From: Candidatus Rifleibacteriota bacterium
Lineage (GTDB): Bacteria > Riflebacteria > Ozemobacteria > Ozemobacterales > Ozemobacteraceae
Reading direction: 5' to 3'
NCBI GenBank assembly: GCA_029564115.1
Contig: JAKQQP010000603.1
Span: 1-64,000, forward strand
Length of the DNA: 64,000 nucleotides
Position numbers and translations under genes: made by a program. Shown here piece by piece: positions 7,721 through 16,466 of this stretch. A model generated the notes under the pieces. The model made no database searches, was not told where the DNA came from, and was given only the letters and a program-made list of their open reading frames with translations. Each line of letters begins with the position of its first letter. Positions within the stretch are counted from its first letter, which is position 1.

Positions 7721-8290
7721 TCAGGGCTGCATATCACCGAGCAGATCTTTTATTTCCTGACTGTCCATGAGGTTTTTCATTTTATCGCTGTTCATCAGAT
7801 ATTCATAGTCGTTGTTGCTGATCGCTTCCATTACTTCAGGGTCCTGCATGATGTCGAGCATTTCTGATGACTCACTCAGATTCATCATCGAGTCAAGAAA
7901 ATCCCCGCTCATGGTCATCGACTTAACCCTGGAATTAACTTCTTCCTGTTGTCGGGCCAGGTCTGAACCCGCCGGTACCGGCGATTTTTCGTCATTCTGG
8001 CGCGCAGATGACGATCTGGCACCGTCAATAATGCCTATTTTCGGAGCACGCTGAACAGTAGAACCGCTATTAGAAGAAATTTCGAGAATTTTATCGGCGC
8101 TGATTTTTATTGAGCCCAGTGTTTCGGTCTCGATTGTGTAAATACCGTCTTTCAGTTCGACAACTCTGCCGATCAGCACGGTATTGTCATCTAAAATCAC
8201 TCTCTGGCTGGCGTTTTGAGCCGCAAGTGAAAAGCAGATAACAAGAAAAAGTGTCGTAACAAGGGCAAAAGACATTGATGAACGATACAT
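7721..8290 (-). CDS. Exported protein of unknown function
   Basis: A GTG two codons upstream also opens the frame, but ATG 8290 has a GGAG Shine-Dalgarno 5 bases ahead and is preferred. The 189-residue protein starts with a signal peptide ending near SLAAQ. A small beta-rich segment follows (about 25-65: VILDDNTVLIGRVVELKDG, then an alternating Thr/Glu strand), of the kind seen in SH3-like or DUF-type exported domains. After that come a Ser/Arg-rich linker and a C-terminal acidic helical stretch (140-189) rich in Met, Asp and Ser, with a repeated DSMMNLSES/DIMQDPEVMEAI pattern. No catalytic motif is visible. It may share a transcript with the TPR gene downstream (69-base gap). Confidence 0.55.
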   Translation of the reverse strand: MYRSSMSFALVTTLFLVICFSLAAQNASQRVILDDNTVLIGRVVELKDGIYTIETETLGSIKISADKILEISSNSGSTVQRAPKIGIIDGARSSSARQNDEKSPVPAGSDLARQQEEVNSRVKSMTMSGDFLDSMMNLSESSEMLDIMQDPEVMEAISNNDYEYLMNSDKMKNLMDSQEIKDLLGDMQP

Positions 8291-8422
8291 AATCACTCCG
8301 TTCGCAGTCAGTGTTTTTTAACAAAGAACCGCAAAAATAAAATCATAAAAAAATCTGGATACTTTCTGTCAGAGCAGCAATCTGCCCGACCTCTCCTTCA
8401 AGTCTATCAGAATTTTGAGACA

Positions 8423-8451
8423 TTGACCACAAGACCAGGATAAAATATAAT
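8423..8451 (+). promoter_or_regulatory. Near-perfect promoter of the superoxide reductase gene
   Basis: TTGACC (8423-8428) and a perfect TATAAT (8446-8451) have the optimal 17-base spacer. The transcription start is expected near 8458, which rules out the longer frame beginning at 8457 and supports translation from TTG 8493. Such a strong promoter suggests constitutive high expression. No PerR, Fur or SoxS-type box was noticed. Confidence 0.8.
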
Positions 8452-8492
8452 GCGTCTTGTCGGATAGAAAAATCATCAGGAGGACAAAGGGT

Positions 8493-8873
8493 TTGACTAA
8501 GCTTCACAATGTTTACAAATGCGAAATCTGTGGGAACGTAATCGAAGTGGTTCATCCGGGCGCACCGGCTCTCGTGTGCTGCAGCATGGAAATGAAGCTC
8601 ATGGAAGAAAAAACAGCTGATTCAACCGTTGAGAAGCATGTGCCGGTCATCGAAAAGACTGCCAAAGGCATCAAAGTCAAAGTTGGCAGCGTTCCTCACC
8701 CAATGGAAGAAAAGCACTACATCGAATGGATCGAAGTGCTTTCTGAAAACGAAAAACTGGTGAGATTTCTCAAGCCCGGCGAACCGGCAGAAGCTGAGTT
8801 TTTCATTACCACTTCACCGATAACGGTACGTGAATACTGCAACGTTCACGGCCTCTGGAAAAACGAAGCCTGA
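8493..8873 (+). CDS. dfx: Superoxide reductase, desulfoferrodoxin type (two iron centres)
   Basis: The enzyme reduces superoxide to hydrogen peroxide in the cytoplasm of anaerobes without producing oxygen. Translation is taken from TTG 8493, which has AGGAGG (8478-8483) 9 bases upstream. This gives 126 residues beginning [10 protein letters not shown]. With that numbering every ligand falls where it does in characterised desulfoferrodoxins. Centre I is Cys10, Cys13, Cys29 and Cys30. Centre II is His49, His69, His75, Cys116 and His119, with the Glu47-Lys48 loop present. The [14 protein letters not shown] and CNVHGLW motifs are intact. The gene is monocistronic behind a near-consensus promoter. 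The hydrogen peroxide formed would need a peroxidase; the only catalase sequence in the window is dead. Confidence 0.96.
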   Translation: MTKLHNVYKCEICGNVIEVVHPGAPALVCCSMEMKLMEEKTADSTVEKHVPVIEKTAKGIKVKVGSVPHPMEEKHYIEWIEVLSENEKLVRFLKPGEPAEAEFFITTSPITVREYCNVHGLWKNEA

Positions 8874-8987
8874 AAACGCAAGCAACCCTTCCTCGGCCCG
8901 CCTATAAGTTCATAAGCCGGTAAGGGGCAGGGTTAACTTCTAAGGGAAGGGGATTTGCACATGCGCGATATCATCTGAACATGTGAA

Positions 8988-9018
8988 GGGCAGACAGCCC
9001 GGCTCTGGCTATCTGCCC
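8988..9018. terminator. Inverted repeat between convergent genes, possible terminator
   Basis: GGGCAGACAGCC (8988-8999) pairs with GGCTATCTGCCC (9007-9018) with one mismatch around a 7-base loop. It lies between the superoxide reductase gene and the convergent gene ending at 9039. The plus side is followed by a C-run rather than T residues, so a rho-independent terminator is only possible, not clear. Confidence 0.4.
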
Positions 9019-9038
9019 CCCCCCGATTCTTTACAAAA

Positions 9039-10028
9039 TCAATTACCAATGCTCACCCGCCTGCCTTCACGATGGCGGGTGTCATTTTTTTCCGCGACTG
9101 TTTCCCCATGCACTTTTACCGGGAAATCCAGCACCAGAGCGAAGGTTTTGCCGGCAGGGTCAGCACCATAAACTTTCAAAACGCCACCAGCCGGAAGCCC
9201 GTCATCGTGAACGAAGACATTTTCAAGACTTCCCTGCATCTTCCAGGGGTTACCAAAAGCATCCCAGCTGTAGGCATAAAAACCACCGGTTATCGGGCCG
9301 CTTCTGGTCAACTGTGAGCGAATATGAGTGCGACGGCGGCTGCGCCCGTCAAAAACAAGATCACTGTGAATCACTGTTTTTACCGGTTTGATCCAGCCGT
9401 TAACCCGATTGTCAAAATCGCCATAAAACCGGTATTCGACTGCATCGTGCGAGCGATCACGCAAAACCTTGTCGTTTCCGGAGGCAACGAAGCGCGACGG
9501 TGGCGGAAACCCCTTGTAGCCAAGAATATCGGCACATATTCGCCCGGTCAGCTGAATTTTTCGAAGTGCTTCGGCACTTTCGGGCTTGTCAATGACTGAG
9601 CGCATCGTTTCGAGAGAGCGTAGAAGACGGCTGATATTGCCGGCAAGTTCCCTGGTGATGAGCGGAGTTACTCTTGTCTGTACTGTCTGAATATTCGCAG
9701 GCAGACTGTTGAACCTGGCTGAATCAGGCACATCCGCAGAACCATGTTCGCCGGAAGCCACAGGAGATTCTTCAGAGACAGAATCAGTTGCCGCTGGAAC
9801 TGACTCAGGAAGAACCGGTGGCTCCGGAAGACCGTTTTCACCCACTGAAGCTGCCGGCTCTGCTGGTGACATGTTTAAGCTGTAACCAGGCGGAGGCGGT
9901 GGCGCAACGAAATCACCCTGACTGAGCAGTGGGTAGTCTTCGCTGACGGTTTGTGACCTGGCATTCGCCAGAGAAAGAATAACGATTACAAGGCTGAGAA
10001 AAAACACAGCCAGACTTTTTGATTTCAT
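9039..10028 (-). CDS. Exported proline-rich protein of unknown function
   Basis: The protein has 329 residues with a good signal peptide (MKSKSLAVFFLSLVIVILSL, cleavage near ANARSQ). A Pro/Ala/Glu/Ser-rich linker (40-105, including a six-proline run) follows, then a helical region (115-170). The C-terminal beta-rich domain (about 180-310) contains YRFYGDFDNRVNGWIKP, RTHIRSQLTRSGPITGGFY and FALVLDFPVKVHGETVAEKN. No known enzyme or binding motif is seen. Its promoter region carries a perfect 17-bp palindrome that matches the Fur core. The gene may thus respond to iron, and a role in metal uptake or envelope stress can be imagined but is not shown. Confidence 0.55.
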   Translation of the reverse strand: MKSKSLAVFFLSLVIVILSLANARSQTVSEDYPLLSQGDFVAPPPPPGYSLNMSPAEPAASVGENGLPEPPVLPESVPAATDSVSEESPVASGEHGSADVPDSARFNSLPANIQTVQTRVTPLITRELAGNISRLLRSLETMRSVIDKPESAEALRKIQLTGRICADILGYKGFPPPSRFVASGNDKVLRDRSHDAVEYRFYGDFDNRVNGWIKPVKTVIHSDLVFDGRSRRRTHIRSQLTRSGPITGGFYAYSWDAFGNPWKMQGSLENVFVHDDGLPAGGVLKVYGADPAGKTFALVLDFPVKVHGETVAEKNDTRHREGRRVSIGN

Positions 10029-10097
10029 GATCGCTCTACTCCTAAGAACAACTTTGCGAACCCGATAGCACTAAGGCTATAAAGCCTTAAAATCAAT

Positions 10098-10125
10098 AAA
10101 ATATCTGAAACAAGTCAATCGTCAA
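10098..10125 (-). promoter_or_regulatory. Possible promoter overlapped by the Fur-type box
   Basis: On the minus strand, TTGACG (10125-10120) and TATTTT (10103-10098) have a 16-base spacer. The -35 hexamer overlaps the end of the palindrome at 10122-10138, a layout that would allow repression. The -10 match is moderate (four of six). Confidence 0.35.
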
Positions 10126-10138
10126 TGATAATCATTGA
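10122..10138. promoter_or_regulatory. Fur-type iron box (17-bp perfect palindrome)
   Basis: TCAATGATAATCATTGA is a perfect palindrome around a central A. Its inner 13 bases, AATGATAATCATT, are identical to the core of the classical Fur consensus GATAATGATAATCATTATC. It lies 94 bases upstream of the exported protein gene starting at 10028 and 218 bases upstream of the SET-domain gene starting at 10356, so either could be regulated. Confidence 0.65.
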
Positions 10139-10355
10139 ACAAATTTGATTCGCATAAATACAGATCGAAAAAGACATACTATTCGTTGCATTTGCCTGCA
10201 AATTGCTAAAAACAGCTAATAAGGCAATTGAAGGGATCAAGGGGCAGCGTTAGAATTGCCCTGTTCTCAGACACTTCAAGATCACACTCCAACTTACCCC
10301 CCCCACCCTCCCCCCCATCGTTTCTGCATTCTCTTTTCATTGCGAAAGGAAGCCT

Positions 10356-11042
10356 ATGATTCACCCCTGGACAGAATTGCGTTTCATCAATAACGAGATC
10401 GGCTATGGAGTCGTAGCCACCAGATTTATTCCGAAAGGTACCATAACCTGGGCCTTCGACCAGCTCGACCGCGAGTTCACCCCCAATCAGATTTCGCAGC
10501 TATCACCGATTTACAAAGATATTTTGACAAAATACTGTTTCAGAAACAGCAAGGGTAATCAGGTTCTCTGCTGGGACAACGGTCGCTACGTAAATCACAG
10601 CTTTCATTCCAACTGTATGACTACGCCTTATGACTACGAAATCGCAATAAGAGACATTCAGGCCGGTGAAGAACTGACCGACGATTACGGCTATCTGAAC
10701 ATCGAAGAACCTTTCAGGGGCAAGGATGAAGGCACCAGACGCAAAATCGTCTACCCCGACGATCTTGTCAGATATCACAAGACCTGGGACAAACAGCTTA
10801 TAAAAGCCATAAGGCAGCTCAATAAAGTAGAGCAGCCGCTGCAGCAACTGTTAACCCAGGAAACATGGGAAAAATCGGTGGCAATAGCTGAAGGTCGTGA
10901 AGAAATGGATTCGATTCTCAACTGCTATTTCGACGAAAAGCAGCACTATCAGCATGATTACAAGCCAGCCGGCATGATGATCGCAGAAATCCACAATCAT
11001 ATTGCCGGCGAAAACCAGCGGCAGCGGCACCATCACAAATGA
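10356..11042 (+). CDS. SET-domain protein, putative lysine methyltransferase
   Basis: SET domains transfer methyl groups from S-adenosylmethionine to protein lysines. The 228-residue protein has the family's landmarks: the GYG loop (16-18, NNEIGYGVVATRFIPKGT), the pseudoknot motif NHSFHSNC (80-87) and GEELTDDYGY (104-113) with the catalytic-site tyrosine. The SET core fills about residues 5-115. The C-terminal 110 residues are mostly helical and charged, end in a His-rich tail, and lack the Cys-rich post-SET motif. The start ATG 10356 has AAGGA a few bases upstream. The gene stands alone. Bacterial SET proteins exist in several lineages; their targets are often ribosomal or nucleoid proteins, but none is indicated here. 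Confidence 0.85.
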   Translation: MIHPWTELRFINNEIGYGVVATRFIPKGTITWAFDQLDREFTPNQISQLSPIYKDILTKYCFRNSKGNQVLCWDNGRYVNHSFHSNCMTTPYDYEIAIRDIQAGEELTDDYGYLNIEEPFRGKDEGTRRKIVYPDDLVRYHKTWDKQLIKAIRQLNKVEQPLQQLLTQETWEKSVAIAEGREEMDSILNCYFDEKQHYQHDYKPAGMMIAEIHNHIAGENQRQRHHHK

Positions 11043-11053
11043 GGTTCGATGCT

Positions 11054-13840
11054 TCAGTTGCGGGTTCGCTTTTCGGCCTGTTTTCGGGCTGTTTTTAAAG
11101 CGTTCAGAACGCCTTTTTCGGGGCCGGGCGCGTGAACAGATCGTTCAGCGACCGGCTCCGGTGTTTTATCTGTAACTGCAGATACTGGCAGCTTTATACC
11201 GGCATCTGCGGCATTCAAGCTTGCTGATGCTGCGACAGGCTTTTTTAGAGTTTCTGCCCGGGCCGTTTTTTTAAGTTTGGCAAGCAACAAAGTTGCAAAC
11301 GCCGTTCGACGTTCGGCCACTTCGAAGATAAAGAGCAGCAAAGCCAGAAAAATCAGTTCTGAGGCAAGATTTCGCACCTGCATCCGCGCCGGCAGAGAGT
11401 TCCAGACCTGACCAAGATCGATCACTTCACGGCCACCTGTTATGGTCGCCAGATTTTTGAGTTCAGCATTGCCATCACGAAATCCGGCCGGAGAAAATTC
11501 GCTGGAATAAATCTGACAAACCGGGTTGAGACGCTTCTGCAGGCGCCCGGACCGCATTGTTCCGACTATGGTCTCGTTGGCACGCAGAGCGTAGGTAGCC
11601 GAAAGCGTATCGGCCGTTTCCCAGTGGGTTTCGAGAGTAACCAGAGACGGCTCGCGACCGGGAGCTGACAGGAGCAGGTCGACTTCAGGTTCCTGATCCC
11701 AGAATTCTCTTTCACGTTCAGGGTCGAGATGTGCCAGCAGTTGCCACCTGCCGTTGGCAGTGTTCTGAGTAATTACAGCATCGCCAAAGCTGCGGCGGTC
11801 ATCGAGGGCAAGCCATCTGAGCAAACCATTAAACAGTCGGGCAGTATCGGCCTCCCTCAGCAGGTTTCCGGCCTGTGGCCCGCTGACAGTGCCGGTATAG
11901 CAGGCGACTTTGCCAAGACCTTTTTGCCACGCGGCCAATAATGGCGCTTTGTTTTCGTCGAGCGTTGTCAGAGCCTCGATAGCTTCTGGTCTCAGATAAC
12001 AGAGGTTATACGCCCCAATCGTCGAAGAAATATTCATTGCTGCGCCAACGAAATGACTCACCGCCGGCATGGTCTTCACTGCAGTCGGTTCCTCGATGAA
12101 AGTGCTGCGGGCCGCCACAAAAGTATCCTGCGCAAACAATCTGGGCAATTCTTCGGGTTCGCGGGTGAAAAAAATTCTGCCCTTGCCTGCTGCCGCAATT
12201 TTGCGCAACAAGTTGGCATCGGGATCGTTTTCGGTCCCAAGACCAATGACACTCAGGGTCAGACCGGCCTTGGTTGCCTTGTCAAGCAGTTCCCAGTATC
12301 TGCCAGGTTTTTCGGAGTCGGAAGCATCGGCGAACAGTATGACATGGCGAGTCTTGGCCTCAGCACCGAGAAGCAATTCAGTGGCTCTGCTGATTCCATC
12401 GTAAACATAAATCCCGCCGCCCTGTGATTCTACCCGCAAAATTCTATCGCGCATGGCAGGTTTGTCGGTAACACGCTGCAGAGGTATCACTTCATGCGCC
12501 TGGGTATCGACGGCAAGCAGACCGAATTCATCGAGAGGTGTCAGCAAGTCGAGAGAACTGGCAGCGGCGATATTCGCCAGATCCATTTTGGTACGGTCGC
12601 CACGCACAGGGGCCGCCATACTGCCTGAGCGGTCGAGAACCACCATCATGGCAAGAGCCAGTTTTCGATGCTGACTTCGTAATTCAAGCGAGACCGGCAG
12701 CGAATCTTCAAGAGGCGACTGATAATAGCCGCCGGTGCCAAAAGAATTTTGCCCGCCGGTAAGCATCAGACCGCCGCCAATGTGCTCAACCCAGGCTGCG
12801 AGCAACTGCATTCCGTGTGTGGTAATACGTTCTGCGGCAACATTTTCGATGATCACGGCAGAATAACCCGTCAAAAACTCCATGCTCCAGGAAATCTGAT
12901 GCGGAGCGAGCAGTTCGGCCTTGATTGCAGCTTTATCGAGAAGCGAATACATTGAAGATACCGGAGTTTCTGCAATCACCAGAATCGGCTTCTGCCCGAC
13001 AACTTCACTGATAACGGCAGCTCTGTTATTTTCGGGAACAGGGTCGTGACCTCTGCCCTTCACTTCAAGCTGAAACCTCAGCACAGAAGCCTCTGGCGCA
13101 CTCAAACTAAAAACAACGCTGTTTTCTCCGGGTTGCAGATCGCGGTTGCAACTTGCAATCTGTGATTCTGAGAGAAAAAGAGCAATATCAGCCGTCTGTT
13201 CGATTGGAGAATAAATACCCGCGGTCACCAGAAAAGCTTCGCCCGGGTTTAACAATTCTGGCACACGCAAGGATGTTATCGCCAGATCCGCTGCCATATC
13301 ACGAGTCAACCGGCGATAATCGATGGGAATACCTCTCTGGGCAGCCCGGTGAGCCGCAAGCTCGGGGCGTTCACCCGTATAGAAGCCGTCTGACAGCAGA
13401 ATAATTCTAGCGGCTGACTCTTCTGGAATCAGCGACAAAGCTCGTTGAATGCCATCGGCAAGATCTGAAGCATTGCGGTTCAGTTCTGCGTAAAAACCGC
13501 TAAAAAGGCTTCTGGCTGGCGCCATTTCCACCTTTGCCCCGCCGGCAAACGACACCAGACCAAGGCGGGCACCGGCAGGCATTTTGTCTTTCAACAAGCC
13601 CATCATCTCGACAACGCGCAGCTCAGCATCAACCGGCATTGACAGGCTGCGGTCGGCAACGACGATCACAGCCCCTTCCCGGCCCGGAAAACGCAGATGA
13701 AAGCCCGCAAGTGCCGCGACAACCAGAATAGCCACCAGCGCCCTGACCCATGGGAAACGCCCGGACAAAGGCCTGAAAGCTCTGATGAACAAGAGCAGCG
13801 GCAGCAGGAGCACAAGCCAGTGCGGATCAGAAAAAAACAT
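11054..13840 (-). CDS. Large membrane protein with two VWA domains and a GATase-like domain
   Basis: This 928-residue protein is the last gene of the eight-gene MoxR/VWA/ABC operon. It begins with two membrane helices (about 7-20 and 33-48), as in BatA-type proteins. The first VWA domain (55-180) has the MIDAS start DRSLS (63-67). A beta-sandwich stretch (185-280) and a glutamine-amidotransferase-like Rossmann domain without a visible catalytic Cys (285-385, with HIGGGLMLTGGQNSFG) follow. The second VWA domain (395-580) has a canonical DRSGSM (403-408). Further beta-rich sequence leads to a C-terminal helix near 840-860 and a cytosolic Lys/Ala-rich tail. VWA domains bind metal ions and protein partners. 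The architecture matches proteins annotated as VWA/glutamine amidotransferase in planctomycetes and relatives. It overlaps the preceding VWA gene by 14 bases. Confidence 0.8.
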   Translation of the reverse strand: MFFSDPHWLVLLLPLLLFIRAFRPLSGRFPWVRALVAILVVAALAGFHLRFPGREGAVIVVADRSLSMPVDAELRVVEMMGLLKDKMPAGARLGLVSFAGGAKVEMAPARSLFSGFYAELNRNASDLADGIQRALSLIPEESAARIILLSDGFYTGERPELAAHRAAQRGIPIDYRRLTRDMAADLAITSLRVPELLNPGEAFLVTAGIYSPIEQTADIALFLSESQIASCNRDLQPGENSVVFSLSAPEASVLRFQLEVKGRGHDPVPENNRAAVISEVVGQKPILVIAETPVSSMYSLLDKAAIKAELLAPHQISWSMEFLTGYSAVIIENVAAERITTHGMQLLAAWVEHIGGGLMLTGGQNSFGTGGYYQSPLEDSLPVSLELRSQHRKLALAMMVVLDRSGSMAAPVRGDRTKMDLANIAAASSLDLLTPLDEFGLLAVDTQAHEVIPLQRVTDKPAMRDRILRVESQGGGIYVYDGISRATELLLGAEAKTRHVILFADASDSEKPGRYWELLDKATKAGLTLSVIGLGTENDPDANLLRKIAAAGKGRIFFTREPEELPRLFAQDTFVAARSTFIEEPTAVKTMPAVSHFVGAAMNISSTIGAYNLCYLRPEAIEALTTLDENKAPLLAAWQKGLGKVACYTGTVSGPQAGNLLREADTARLFNGLLRWLALDDRRSFGDAVITQNTANGRWQLLAHLDPEREREFWDQEPEVDLLLSAPGREPSLVTLETHWETADTLSATYALRANETIVGTMRSGRLQKRLNPVCQIYSSEFSPAGFRDGNAELKNLATITGGREVIDLGQVWNSLPARMQVRNLASELIFLALLLFIFEVAERRTAFATLLLAKLKKTARAETLKKPVAASASLNAADAGIKLPVSAVTDKTPEPVAERSVHAPGPEKGVLNALKTARKQAEKRTRN

Positions 13841-15587
13841 CAGCGGGCCTCCTGCTGGTGAGATACTGGTGCAGACAAATCAACAGCAAAGCCGGCAGAA
13901 TAAACCACCAACGCACTTCAGAGAACTGCTGCATGGAGCTTTCGGGAAATGGGACGTGCGGCGGGACAAATCTTACGGCATGCCTTAAATCTGATTCAGA
14001 AGCAGAGCAAAGATTTACGGCGATTTTCCAGGCTCTGGCAGCCGAACCAATTTCGTAAAAACCCGGAGTCGATGCAGTAAAAACCGCCTGTCTGCCGTAA
14101 GCGACGGCACTGTCAAACAGTTTTCCATCTGAATCAAGCATTTGTGCTTTATTTGAGCCCTCGGGCAAAGTCAGAGTGATCTCATTGCCACTGCGGTAAT
14201 TAAAAGCGTCAGGGCCGTCGTTGTATTTCTGGCGCCACGCCAGCAGATTCCAGAACAGGGTTGGCCAGAGCACTGTTTTGTGTAGATCTGAAAAGTCAGG
14301 GGCAAGGTTGAAAAACACGCTGATATTCTGGGTGGGCATACCGGCAACAGCTATCAAAGGCATTGTTCCCACAGACATCAGCGGTTTTCCGGGCGGCAAA
14401 TAGCTTTGATCGACAGCCCACGCAGCTCTTACCCCCGGCAGGCCGGCAGTCAACGGATGCGCTTTGTCAACAGCGACATTGCCGGCAAAGGCAACCGGTT
14501 GTGAAGCGATTCGAAAAACCAGTTGCCAGACATTGTCGGGAAGATCGGCAACCGGCCCGTCGCTTACTATCAACTGTGCGGCAGAGGCCACGATTGTAGC
14601 AAGACCAGAAGCAGAAATGGCCCTGGCAACATTGTGCTTGAGAAATTCAGGAACAGAGCGCAATTCTACACTTACAGGTTCAGGTTTTACCGGCAACAGC
14701 CAGGCCTCGTTATCATAGGCAACCGGATCATTGAGAATTCTGGCCTGCACTCTGAGATTCTGATCTTTAACCATCACTCTCACCCGGCGACTTTCGCCGG
14801 GCCGCAGGGTCGCTGTGACCCTCTCGAGTATTTCGTTTTTATCCGGCAGAATAATTTCGGCGGCCAGGGCAGTCGACCCTGACGCAAAGCTGGTGAACGC
14901 GAAGTAGCAGCGATCCTGATTGCCGGTGGAATAGCGGCTTGCGGCAGTTACAGCCAGATTATCGAGTTTTCGGCCAAAAGCGAGCCAGCGGATTGCGGAA
15001 TCGGAAGAACGCTCATGGTCTCGATCTGAGACTACCAGCACGCCATGCTTCTCAGTAAAATTTTCGCCGGCATAAGCTATGGCTTTGAGCAGGTCAGCGT
15101 CAGGAGCCCGGCAGCGCCATTCTTCGATAACCCGGCCGGCTTCGATGCCAGTCATATCATGGCGGCCAATAATTTCCGGCTGAATTCCTGTTCTGATAAG
15201 GGTAAATCGGCATTCGGGCCTCGAAAAAACTTGTGTCTGCAGATACTCTGCAGCGGCATTTCTCGGGCTGTCAGGCTCATTGACCGCCATCGACATGGAA
15301 TCATCGAGGATAACTACCATTGGCACAAGCTTTTCGCCGGTAACAGCCTTTGGGTTTGCTGCCGCAACAACCAGCAGTGACAGGATGATAATTTCCAGGA
15401 GCAGGACAAGCGGCGCCTGTGGCCTTGCCAGGCGGCTACCCCCTTCTGCGTTGTGGCGAAACCTGGCAAAGAACATTAACGATGACACTTCCACCTCTTT
15501 GGCCTGCCGTCTAAAGAGGTAGATAGCCACCAGCACGACGGCAGCCAATATGGCCCACAGGGCGGCCGGCTTCATTAAAATTGGCAT
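13827..15587 (-). CDS. BatA-like membrane protein with N-terminal BatA_N and VWA-type domain
   Basis: The 586 residues start with the double-helix aerotolerance-regulator (BatA_N) module: a helix at about 8-26, the SSLMFFARFRHN motif with Arg-rich junction, and a second helix at 58-78. A VWA-type domain follows with MIDAS residues DDSMS (95-99) and a later VLVVSDRDHE strand. The centre is a beta-rich region, and a GATase-like segment with no catalytic residues (330-460) follows. A C-terminal helix (about 563-580) ends in an Arg-rich tail. The topology implies a large periplasmic or extracytoplasmic part. It abuts the DUF58 gene exactly and overlaps the next gene, so it is translated as part of the operon. 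The specific function is unknown. Confidence 0.8.
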   Translation of the reverse strand: MPILMKPAALWAILAAVVLVAIYLFRRQAKEVEVSSLMFFARFRHNAEGGSRLARPQAPLVLLLEIIILSLLVVAAANPKAVTGEKLVPMVVILDDSMSMAVNEPDSPRNAAAEYLQTQVFSRPECRFTLIRTGIQPEIIGRHDMTGIEAGRVIEEWRCRAPDADLLKAIAYAGENFTEKHGVLVVSDRDHERSSDSAIRWLAFGRKLDNLAVTAASRYSTGNQDRCYFAFTSFASGSTALAAEIILPDKNEILERVTATLRPGESRRVRVMVKDQNLRVQARILNDPVAYDNEAWLLPVKPEPVSVELRSVPEFLKHNVARAISASGLATIVASAAQLIVSDGPVADLPDNVWQLVFRIASQPVAFAGNVAVDKAHPLTAGLPGVRAAWAVDQSYLPPGKPLMSVGTMPLIAVAGMPTQNISVFFNLAPDFSDLHKTVLWPTLFWNLLAWRQKYNDGPDAFNYRSGNEITLTLPEGSNKAQMLDSDGKLFDSAVAYGRQAVFTASTPGFYEIGSAARAWKIAVNLCSASESDLRHAVRFVPPHVPFPESSMQQFSEVRWWFILPALLLICLHQYLTSRRPADVFF

Positions 15588-16466
15588 TCACCTGCTCCTG
15601 GCCATGAGAATCTCATTTTTAAGCAGATCGACCGGAATAAAATCACGCAAAAAGCTTTCGGCAACGCAGGAACAAAAAAGCGCACCGGATCTGGTGCTGC
15701 ACTTTTTCCAATAGTCGCGGTGCCTGGTCATATTGCTCTGATAGTCGCGCAGAATATCAGCATCGGCAACAATTTCGAGCATTTCACGGGTTTCGGCATC
15801 GACAAGGCGCAAATTGCCGGCAAGCTCAGGCTTCAGATCTCTTTCAGAGAGCAGCTGCATTATAACAAGCATAGCGGCATTATCAGAAAGGCTGCGCAGA
15901 ACGGCCTGCGGCTCATGGCTCCAGAAGAGGTCGCTGACCAGAATTCTAACCCCGGAAGGGCGCAAAACGGCCGGAAACCTTACAAGTGTTTCGCCGATAT
16001 TGCCCGAGTAATCACAATCTGCATCCCGCCACTCTGTGATTGGCACGGCAGAAGGTTCGACAGGCCGACAGCGGTCTTTTATCAGCCAGGCCGTCACCGT
16101 ATAACCGGCATTGACGGCCACGACACGCAACAGAGCCACGAGAGAAAACAAAGCTTCACATTTTGTCGTGTCGCGAAGATTCATCGAACGAGAGGCGTCT
16201 ATCATTATATCCAGGTGCGGAGCCACTTCTTCGCGATAAAGCTTTACAGTCAGGCGGTCAGACCTGGCCATGGCGTTCCAGTCTATGTGTCTGACGTCGT
16301 CGCCAGGCTGATATTCGCGATGATCGACAAATTCAAGGGAATTACCGGTATTCTGCCCAAAGCGACTGCCACCCTGCTGCCCGGCAAACCTGGAAGAGAC
16401 GTTCAGAAAAAATTTCTGCCCGACAATTTCGGCGGCATCGAGAGACTTTTTATAACTGCTGATCAT
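15588..16466 (-). CDS. DUF58 protein (VWA-like partner of MoxR ATPases)
   Basis: The 292-residue cytoplasmic protein carries the DUF58 hallmark FVDHREYQPGDDVRHIDWNA (46-65), then RSDRLTVKLYREE and a VWA-type fold. Its metal-site motif is DASRS (90-94) after HLDIMI. DUF58 proteins nearly always accompany MoxR AAA+ ATPases and are thought to act as adaptors or targets that link MoxR to membrane VWA proteins. Here it lies downstream of the ABC permease gene (17-base overlap) and directly before the BatA-like gene. The length is normal for the short DUF58 form without membrane helices. Confidence 0.9.
   Translation of the reverse strand: MISSYKKSLDAAEIVGQKFFLNVSSRFAGQQGGSRFGQNTGNSLEFVDHREYQPGDDVRHIDWNAMARSDRLTVKLYREEVAPHLDIMIDASRSMNLRDTTKCEALFSLVALLRVVAVNAGYTVTAWLIKDRCRPVEPSAVPITEWRDADCDYSGNIGETLVRFPAVLRPSGVRILVSDLFWSHEPQAVLRSLSDNAAMLVIMQLLSERDLKPELAGNLRLVDAETREMLEIVADADILRDYQSNMTRHRDYWKKCSTRSGALFCSCVAESFLRDFIPVDLLKNEILMARSR

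Larger units (their letters stand above)
10029..10355. other. Intergenic region between divergent genes: Fur box, small palindromes, C-tracts
   Basis: Besides the Fur-type box and possible promoter, this 327-base spacer holds AAGGC/GCCTT (hairpin near 10065-10085) and a 14-bp palindrome ATTTGC-CT-GCAAAT (10190-10203). It also holds two homopolymeric C tracts, eight at 10297-10304 and seven at 10310-10316, about 40-60 bases before the SET-gene start. No coding sequence was seen. Confidence 0.6.

Noticed and set aside
8457..8492. Longer N-terminus for the superoxide reductase from position 8457
   Set aside because: Position 8457 lies at the predicted transcription start and lacks a ribosome site; TTG 8493 with AGGAGG gives exact ligand numbering.
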